A stretch of 15,172 nt of DNA, taken from NCBI GenBank assembly GCA_009193035.1, contig SWDT01000231.1, positions 1-15,172 on the forward strand, in the 5' to 3' direction. This stretch comes from Halicephalobus mephisto (taxonomy: Eukaryota > Nematoda > Chromadorea > Rhabditida > Panagrolaimidae). Made by a program: the position numbers and the translations under genes. This document shows, piece by piece, positions 9,399 through 15,172 of this stretch (position 1 is its first letter; the number at the start of each line of letters is the position of its first letter). The notes beneath the pieces were generated by a model. It was not told the DNA's origin and ran no database searches. It saw nothing but the letters and a program-made list of their open reading frames with translations.

Positions 9399-9661
9399 TG
9401 GTTCTACTTTGCATGTCTTTGTTATCAAAGTGGGGAAAATGTAATAGGGGAGAGTCGGAGAGTAGTTGAAGCAGTGTGTTTCATTTGAAATATGGCTATT
9501 ATCTTCTATATTTTTAGGGTTGTGTAATTTAAGAACAAAATTGCTGAAAGAAGTAAAATAATGATTTATGAAAATGGGAAATGGGCTGGAAATATAATAT
9601 ATACCACTCAAATCTACAGATTTTTTTATAATTGGACGGTTCACTTAAATCTCCATTTCTA

Positions 9662-10000
9662 ATGATAAAACTTGAGTTACTGATTACCAAAAAAATATTA
9701 GATAAGATTTGTGAAATAGCTGTGATAAAAACAGATGGGGAGATTAATACCAATGTGAGTGTTGATGAAAATAACAATATAGTTACAATGAAAAAGAAAA
9801 ATATTCCAGATAATGTCTATGTTTATGTTATTTGTAATTTAATAGACTATTCATATGCTAATGAAAATAACATTAGTTCTTTATATAGAATAAAAAATAC
9901 CGGTGGCAACATTCTAGCGAATACTGGAGTTATTACTATTGAACCAAAACAATTAATTTTCCGTGAAGTAATTAATGAAATAAAGAAGATAAATCTTTGA
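9662..10000 (+). CDS. Unrecognised 112-residue protein
   Basis: The open frame runs from the ATG at 9662 (MIKLELL) to TGA at 9998-10000, with no need for introns. The frame is also open a little upstream (from about 9630), so this may be the last exon of a longer gene. The product is rich in I, N and K. An alternation of charged and beta-branched residues (VYVYVICNLIDY; GVITIEPKQLIF) suggests beta strands. It contains no signal peptide or membrane span. I do not recognise a family. It lies about 290 bp downstream of copy A on the same strand. Its length in such AT-rich DNA is modest evidence for a real gene; chance cannot be excluded. Confidence 0.45.
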   Translation: MIKLELLITKKILDKICEIAVIKTDGEINTNVSVDENNNIVTMKKKNIPDNVYVYVICNLIDYSYANENNISSLYRIKNTGGNILANTGVITIEPKQLIFREVINEIKKINL

Positions 10001-10209
10001 CTTGTAGGTGATAAAAATAATTTGATTAAATATACAAATGTAGATCTTTTGTAGAATTACACTTAAAAGAAATGTGAAATTTTATTGCTTTGGAACCCGA
10101 GATTAGGCCATTTAAAATTTTCTGATTCTCTTTTGTTAATTTATTTTTCTTATGTTTTTGACTTTTTAGTTTTAGTTTGATTATTATCATTTTTCCCTCA
10201 CAACGGGAA

Positions 10210-10229
10210 GTCACTTTAGTCAAAGTGAC
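10210..10229. other. 8-bp perfect hairpin followed by T4
   Basis: GTCACTTT (10210-10217) and AAAGTGAC (10222-10229) form a stem with a 4-base loop, and CTTTT follows. A second small perfect hairpin, CTGAAT/ATTCAG, lies at 10278-10293. The role is unknown; no Pol III gene is recognised upstream. Confidence 0.3.
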
Positions 10230-10399
10230 CTTTTAAAAAGAGTTGTATATGAGGTTGTAGCGCTTGAAATGGAGATTCTGAATATGTATTCAGTTTCTGC
10301 TAAATGACCTTCTGAAGGAAGATATTCAACGAAAAAAAATAAATGTAAAGGCAAAAAAAGGTTTTTGCTTCAGCAGCGGTGCTGTTGGTAGCACAATCG

Positions 10400-10766
10400 A
10401 CCCTCATTCGAACAAAATAATATATAAATAGCATTTCTGGCATTCCACTCTCCTCCCAAAGGAGAAGATACAGGGCATTACGTGAAATCCCTAATATACA
10501 GTTTGCGCTGATCCTCGATTCATTTTCTACAAAAGAACACGTAGATCAAATTGTTACTGGAGGCGCTACCATTACCTATTGATAACGCCTTTAACATTTG
10601 TGGAGCATATGAGGTAACTGTCTTCGACAGCCAACTGACTACGTCAGGTATTTATGCGATCCTATCGGTGTTTAACTCTTTCTCATTACTTGAATCCAGT
10701 TATTTCACAACTTTTCTTGATATAAATGACAAGTTATCTAAGAATAAGTGTTTATTAAAACGTTGA
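10400..10766 (+). pseudogene. Possible broken coding region
   Basis: Two overlapping plus-strand frames look more protein-like and less AT-rich than the surroundings. One ends near 10583 and contains REIPNIQFALILDSFSTKEH and VDQIV. The other runs to TGA at 10764-10766 and contains LPIDNAFNICGAYEVTVFD and GIYAILSVFNSFSLLESSYF. A single shift near 10550 would join them. GTCAGGTATTT at about 10642 could also be a splice donor. I do not recognise a family. It may be exons of an unknown gene, a pseudogene, or a chance GC-richer patch. Confidence 0.25.
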
Positions 10767-10902
10767 AACCATTGACAAATTACGACATTATAAGTTTAGC
10801 TAAATAATTAAAAATAGAATAATTCAACTAATGAGAGTTTTTCTTGGAGCAAAAGTGTTACATTCTACCATATCATTTTAATTTCAAGCATTACATAATC
10901 AA

Positions 10903-11549
10903 CTATAGAACAACAAATGAAAATACAGTACTCCTATTCAACTTCTTTGGAGCCTCTCTTTGAGTTCTACGAAAGATTACAATAGTAATTGTCTGAGTAA
11001 CCACAACCCTCTTAACATCTCTAGCAGTCATCCGTTCTTTTGGATCACATGTAATCATTTTGTTCAACCAAACGATGTTCTAAAAATTTAATTTTAAACA
11101 AACCAGATTAAAATAAATTACTTTTGGAAATCTTTGGGGGAAACGTATTTGTTGATTGAGTGTAACATCAGACCGGATATCATCGATGTCCTTTTGTGGA
11201 GTAATGCATAATTCACAAAAAATGAGGCCAATTGCACATATGTCAATTACATCTGTAAATCAGTTTTAGGAAAAGATTTCTAATATCTGTACCAATATTG
11301 ATAATATCCTATGTGTACTGATCATAAAACTACAGTAATCTATTGACTCACAAATTTCATAGTCATATATGGAGAATTTCCATGAGGAACAGAACTGTCG
11401 TATTTTTTACAATAATTGAATGAAATACTGTTTAACTTATCAATAACCTTTTTCAACTTAACTAGCAGATCTTTCCCAGAAAAAACAAACATATTCATAA
11501 ATTCAAGGCTTTTCATATGGAAGACTGATCCACTCTTAAACGAGATCAC
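10903..11549 (-). CDS. Degenerate PEK-type protein kinase C-lobe
   Basis: Three exons are seen on the minus strand. Exon a (11549-11352) contains FVFSGKDLLVKL and PHGNSPYM, which align with the strand before DFG and the GT-x-LYM-xPE activation segment of eIF2-alpha kinases. Where DFG should stand there is KKV, and the APE-like motif is replaced (TMKF). Exon b (11252-11122) reads VIDICAIGLIFCELC and then IRFPQRFP: the D-x-x-x-x-G helix F and the following region. Exon c (11079-10903) reads NIVWLNKMITCDPKERMTAR and DVKRV: helices H and I with the conserved DP-x-xR, ending at TAG. Introns are 99 and 42 nt. Exons b and c join in phase; a and b do not. No N-lobe was found upstream. It is therefore a pseudokinase fragment or a pseudogene; the loss of DFG argues against catalysis. 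Family placement rests on remembered patterns. Confidence 0.65.
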
Positions 11550-11635
11550 AATAAATATCGTAATTCAAAGTTATTTTGAAAAATAAATAAAATTTAATAT
11601 CAAAAGTAGTAAAAGAAAATTCAAGAACCCAACAG

Positions 11636-12190
11636 TTCCAGACAGAAACAAAAAAATCAAAATTCTAAGCACTTTTCTCTTGAATCTGTGTGTAACTTTG
11701 AAAAATCAGAAAGAATAAAGAAGTCACTGATCCGAGAATTTCTGCCTCACTCGTTGATCTACTCTCAAAAGACAAGGATGAAGCTGAAATAAAAAACATT
11801 CTAAGAAATAATCAAGATGAGCCAACTCTGAGTACAGATACTCAGAATCACTCTCATTTTGCAGTATCTAAGTAAAAAAATTGAAATCAGTAATAATCAA
11901 ATGGGTTCAATATTCACTTTCTTTGCACAAACGATGCAGAATAAAACACCATTGATAGAATCAAAGCGTATATTTGCAGTAAAAATATCAAAGTGATTTA
12001 GTTTTTTCAGTTTCAGTAACTTCAAAGATGCATGATTTTCATTATTCGAGCTTTATCATTAAGTTGCATGTGCAACGGTTGTGTGATGTTTCTGTTCCAG
12101 GAATTTATATCCCACTTCTAGAGTTAGAACTGAACAAAGTGTATTTACAATAAAGTTACTCAAAATCTTTTTCAATTTTTAAATTAAAGT
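11636..12190. repeat. Diverged repeat, copy 1 (upstream of SL1 RNA gene)
   Basis: This stretch aligns with 14219-14960. Shared blocks include GTTCCAGACAGAAAC at the left edge, CACTGATCC-AGAAT, CTCTCAAAAGACAAGGA, GTATCTAAG, AATCAAATG-TTCA and GCACAAAC. Copies 1 and 2 differ by many substitutions and by about 220 bp present only in copy 2. No long frame is kept in both, so it is more likely an old non-coding or transposon-derived repeat than a gene pair. It sits about 360 bp before the SL1 gene. Confidence 0.6.
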
Positions 12191-12338
12191 TCTAAAAACT
12201 GGAAAATAAATGCTTAGAATAGAAACATCACATCATACAATACAAAAATAAGAAAAGAAACATTGAATTTGCAATTTCTGAACTACAAACAAAACTGTTG
12301 TGATACGATTTCTTTCTAGTGACCACCTCGTCTTAAAG

Positions 12339-12361
12339 AACCTGAAATCAGAGTTGATCTG
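12339..12361. repeat. 9-bp inverted repeat
   Basis: GAAATCAGA and TCTGATTTC are perfect inverted repeats about 5 bases apart, roughly 190 bp upstream of the SL1 RNA. They are outside the expected position of a proximal sequence element, and no function is evident. Confidence 0.3.
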
Positions 12362-12551
12362 ATTTCTTGACCTGTTTGTGAGATTTTGGTTATCGAAAAG
12401 CGAAAACAATCATCACACGTTCACTTTTTTCTTTATTTCCCTGGCATTTCCTTTCCAATTATGTTTTTGTTTTTTCCCTCCCAGTCAATTTGATCTCACA
12501 GAAATGAAAAACCTAAATTTACTGAACACATCGATAGGAAACTCCTTCTTC

Positions 12552-12655
12552 GGTTTAATTACCCAAGTTTGAGGTAATATTGAATTTCGCTCTTGAGAAG
12601 TCTTGTGGCGAGAATAGGATCAAATTTTGGAATGATTTCTATTTGGAAGCTAATA
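12552..12655 (+). ncRNA. sls-1: SL1 spliced-leader RNA gene
   Basis: SL1 RNA donates its capped 5' leader to the 5' ends of many nematode mRNAs by trans-splicing. The 22-nt leader (GGTTTAATTACCC ... GTTTGAG, 12552-12573) is identical to canonical SL1 and is followed by the donor GTAA. Stem I forms between ATTACC (12558-12563) and GGTAAT (12573-12578), placing the splice site in the stem as in known SL RNAs. A second stem is formed by ATT.CGC (12584-12590) and GCG..AAT (12608-12615). The Sm-binding site is AAATTTTGG (12622-12630). The final hairpin is short and weak, so the 3' end near 12655 is approximate. The body differs from that of C. elegans, as expected for another genus. In many nematodes SL1 genes lie in the 5S rDNA repeat; here a 5S-like sequence lies 2.4 kb downstream on the same strand. 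I could not identify a proximal sequence element with confidence. The symbol follows the C. elegans SL1 locus and is used by analogy. Confidence 0.93.
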
Positions 12656-12659
12656 AAAG

Positions 12660-14200
12660 TACTTTTCTTGATCGTTGTTATTTCTAAATTAAAACAATTA
12701 ACTTTATTCAATTCAAGTAAGAAATTTTGGAATGAAAAACAATTATTATTATACGATTAAAACTCCATTAACAAATACAAATGGATTTTGTACAGTTATC
12801 TAATGACTCAGCTGTCGTTCATTCAAGTTGAACTAGAATGAAAATCAAGCTCCAAAGGCATAGAAGACCTCATATTAAAACTAAATTTAGAATTATGCAA
12901 AAAAGGCTAATTATCAAACAAAAACTACATCAAAAAAGCAATTTGAGTTTCTCATTTCTGAGACTTTGTATTTAATCATAGATCAAGTATTTATTATTTT
13001 TTATGTTACAGTATTTTTAGAAGAAAATTAACAGTTGTTGTGTTGATAGTGATCAAGTACTGATCAAGACATAAATTCATATCATTCTGAAGTTAATGAA
13101 AATGAATAAGAAAGACAATTTCAACATTTAATCAAAAGACGAAATGAATAAAAATTAATTTTATTCTGTAAACAACTTACATCTTGTTTTTCTACTTTAA
13201 TATCTGCTATTATTTTCATAAATTTGATCACTATTCTTTTTCATGTTTTTATTGTGTGATTATCAAAACAGACAATTGAAGATATTTCGCGAGAAGAGAC
13301 AAGAAATGGCTGTTGTATTTTTGAGAGCGATGTGGGTGGTCCCGGGACCTCCACTGTCGAACTGAATAATTAGTAGCGAAGGTTGACTGTCTGGGAGGTC
13401 ATGGTGAGAGAAACAAAGTTTTTCTTCCATATTAGAGTAAAACAAAAATCCGACTAACTGATAATACTAATAATTCAATCCACTTTTCATATTCAGTTAT
13501 GTAATACTATTTTATAATTTAGATTTAAATCTTCCCTAATCTCTCCATCAAAGATAGAATGAAGGAGAAATAAAATATTTCTGTGATTAGTTAATTTTAA
13601 ATCTCTCGGACGAACAAAATGATACTTGAATCTTTTCTATTATTTGATTCGGAGTGTGAAAACAAACTAATTACTTTGAGAAATTCATTAAAAAAACAGA
13701 AATGAAACCAAGAAATTAGACACATTTATAACCTCATATCGTGATAGTCGAAGTAACATTTTTTTCAAAATATCCTCCATTGATACTAGGAAAGAATCTA
13801 TGGCTTTGGGTTATTTTTAAACTGAAAGTAGAAAAACCATCTCGATGGATAAAACAGCAAAGGAAATGGAATTAATTTCGGAGAAGAAACTAGCCTAGGA
13901 GTCGATCACTGACGAAGAAACAGTTGAGTAATATTGAAGGAAAAACAATCTTTGGATTTATCGACATGGAATGAGATGAAGAATGAAAAATTGCAGATGC
14001 TTCAAAATTGTTTGAGTAGGGAGGTCCGGAAAGATGTACAAGGGATCTAAGAAGATGGGTCTTTATTAAATGTGGAGATTTCGTCTCTTAGAAATATATG
14101 GTTCTCCACTTTCCTTGCGGGTCAAAGGAATATAGTAGCAAGTTCCTCAGTTGTCCCCACCCATGTGATCGACCTCAGTTAGTGAAAAAAAGGAAACTCA
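12660..14200. other. Long AT-rich non-coding stretch
   Basis: No gene recognised. The only distinctive spot is a GC-rich palindrome, GGTCCCGGGACC (13338-13349), extended imperfectly on both sides and lying in a patch (13265-13440) with more G and C than the flanks. A 60-codon minus-strand frame at 13445-13263 covers that patch but has no family features. The words GAGAGA ... TTCTTCCATATTAG (about 13410-13434) recur at 14442-14465, hinting at another fragment of the repeat described at 14219. Confidence 0.45.
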
Positions 14201-14218
14201 AGAATATGGTATCCACTT

Positions 14219-14960
14219 GTTCCAGACAGAAACAGAAGACGATTGAGATCATTACGACTTCCTTTCATCTGTCTGGAACTCTAGAAGATCAGTGTCGCGA
14301 CATTAAGCGTAGCGAGAAAGGAGCGATCGTTCAGGAGAAACGATTCTGCTTCCATGAATGGAATTGGAAAAGGTCGCTCTCGTAGCTTAAGAGAAAAAGC
14401 ACTTGCCCGGATAGCAAGACGATGCGGGTTCGATGCCTGCCGAGAGACATTTTCCTTCCATATTAGTTTCGGACTAGATGAGGCCAGATCTAGTTTTCCG
14501 ACAATCAGAGAGAACAACAGAGTAACTGATCCAAGAATCACCGATGCTCTCAAAAGACAAGGACGAAACTATAATCAAAGACATGTTCAGACAATTGCGA
14601 GATGGAACAACTCTGAATGGAGACACTTGGAGTCTCACTTTGTGGTATCTAAGCAAGGATAGTTGAAATTAGTGGCAATCAAATGAATTCACTATTTATT
14701 TTCTATCTCGCACAAACAAGAGAGAACGAAATCATCATCGACAGGGTTAAAATGTGCATGTTCGTAGTAGAAACATTGTGAGAATGTAGCTTCCAGTTTC
14801 GGTGATTTCAAAAAAGTGTGATTTCCGTGGGAAGAATTAAATCGTCATATTTTCTAATTTATTCCTTGAAAAGGTGTCATCTATCTAGTGGAAATGGAAC
14901 TGAAGTATTTGATTAATAATGAAAAAGAAATTTTTACAGTCATGTCAGACAGGTAATTTT
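14219..14960. repeat. Diverged repeat, copy 2 (upstream of 5S-like sequence)
   Basis: Counterpart of 11636-12190. Compared with that copy it has about 220 extra bases between the GTTCCAGACAG edge and the block starting near 14502. The extra part begins with a perfect 11-bp inverted repeat (14219-14229 with 14269-14279) and contains a tRNA-like sequence (14376-14448). Open frames on both strands here are around 90-100 codons but are not kept in copy 1. The repeat ends roughly 115 bp before the 5S-like sequence. Confidence 0.6.
14376..14448 (+). tRNA. tRNA-like cloverleaf, probably a pseudogene or SINE head
   Basis: The 73 bases fold as a full cloverleaf. The acceptor is GCTCTCG with CGAGAGA (six of seven pairs), then T8-A9; the D stem is GCTT/AAGC; the anticodon stem CTTGC/GCAAG is perfect; the variable loop has 5 bases; and the T arm is GCGGG-TTCGATG-CCTGC. 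The Pol III A box (TAGCTTAAGAG) and B box (GGTTCGATGCC) are close to consensus, and TTTT follows at 14450-14453. Against a working tRNA: the D loop lacks the GG pair, base 33 is C instead of T, the first acceptor pair is mismatched, and the loop would read anticodon GGA (serine) without the long variable arm serine tRNAs need. It lies in the part of repeat copy 2 that copy 1 lacks. Confidence 0.55.
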
Positions 14961-15074
14961 CTAGACAATTGCATTTCTCTGGAGAGAGGTGTTTTCGTAT
15001 GCAGTGTCAAACTGTCTTTTCTCTCACCTACAACAAAAAAGAAAATAGTGATCTAGTCAGAAAAATTCCTCATC

Positions 15075-15172
15075 GCTAGGGGTCAAACCAGAGTGAAAGC
15101 ACGCCATCCCGTCCGATCTGGCCAGTGAAACGCCCTAGGGCTGGATTAGTACTTGGATCGGAGACGTCCTGG
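15075..15172 (+). rRNA. 5S rRNA-like sequence, cut by window edge, likely a pseudogene
   Basis: The first 98 bases of a 5S rRNA (about 119 in full) are visible, starting at the position expected from 23 bases before GCACGCC. The block GCACGCCATCCCGTCCGATC and the block TAGTACTTGGATCGGAGACG match nematode 5S as I remember it. Between them the internal A-box region (AGTGAAACGCCCTAGGGCTGG) is strongly altered. The 5' part reads CCAGAGTG, which no longer pairs with its stem II partner, and the CCCTAG that replaces the partner is instead complementary to the 5' end (CTAGGG, 15076-15081). It is therefore probably a damaged copy. The 3' acceptor strand and the T-run terminator are outside the window. 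Confidence 0.8.

Noticed and set aside
10384..10425. A-box-like TAGCACAATCGA suggesting a tRNA
   Set aside because: Only TTCGA is present of a B box, at the wrong spacing, and no cloverleaf can be formed.
14098..14662. Overlapping 90-102 codon frames on both strands
   Set aside because: They fall in a repeat and across a tRNA-like sequence; repeat copy 1 does not keep the frames.
1..15172. CRISPR arrays, bacterial operons, viral or toxin genes
   Set aside because: No regularly spaced repeats, no ribosome-binding-site-led gene strings and no viral or toxin protein signatures were seen; introns and the SL1 gene show a eukaryotic chromosome.

Overview
This window is AT-rich nuclear DNA from a nematode, most likely a chromadorean. 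The decisive evidence is an SL1 spliced-leader RNA gene: the exact 22-nt SL1 leader at 12552-12573, followed at once by a GTAA donor and, downstream, an Sm-type AAATTTTGG. A 5S rRNA-like sequence begins at 15075 and runs off the right edge; two long blocks in it match my memory of nematode 5S exactly. Short GT-AG introns (42-63 nt, one of 110 nt) with AT-rich TTTAG/TTTCAG acceptors fit the same picture.

Layout. 1-1450: mostly non-coding, with an SL-RNA-like relic on the minus strand (about 95-216) and a run of three hairpins (772-875). 1545-3540 (-): copy C of a three-member gene family, full of small indels. 3600-3975: a decayed transposon copy. 4348-6129 (-): copy B of the family. 6150-6760: two fold-back/MITE-like elements. 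6781-7485: a DNA transposon with perfect 27-bp terminal inverted repeats, carrying a 365-bp insertion. 7733-9376 (+): copy A, the best preserved. 9662-10000 (+): an unrecognised 112-codon ORF. 10400-10766: a possible broken coding region. 10903-11549 (-): the C-lobe of a degenerate protein kinase of the eIF2-alpha-kinase (PEK) type. 11636-12190 and 14219-14960: two diverged copies of one repeat, one lying upstream of the SL1 gene and the other just upstream of the 5S sequence; the second carries a tRNA-like cloverleaf. 12660-14200: nothing recognisable.

The main biological object is the family A/B/C. Its members share an N-terminal hydrophobic exon (clear in B), a ubiquitin-like (UBL) domain split over two exons, a middle region, and a C-terminal block with a [DEY]-N-[FY]-G-[LI]-D ... 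VDF pattern. That block resembles the catalytic loop and metal-binding part of FAM69/DIPK-type kinases. I know of no described protein with a membrane anchor, a UBL and such a kinase-like end, so this may be an undescribed architecture, but the kinase-like part is inference. Copies A and C, each with its adjoining transposon, form a large inverted duplication around copy B. C differs from A by many one-base insertions and deletions; residual long-read error in an unpolishable duplicated region is a real alternative to pseudogene decay.
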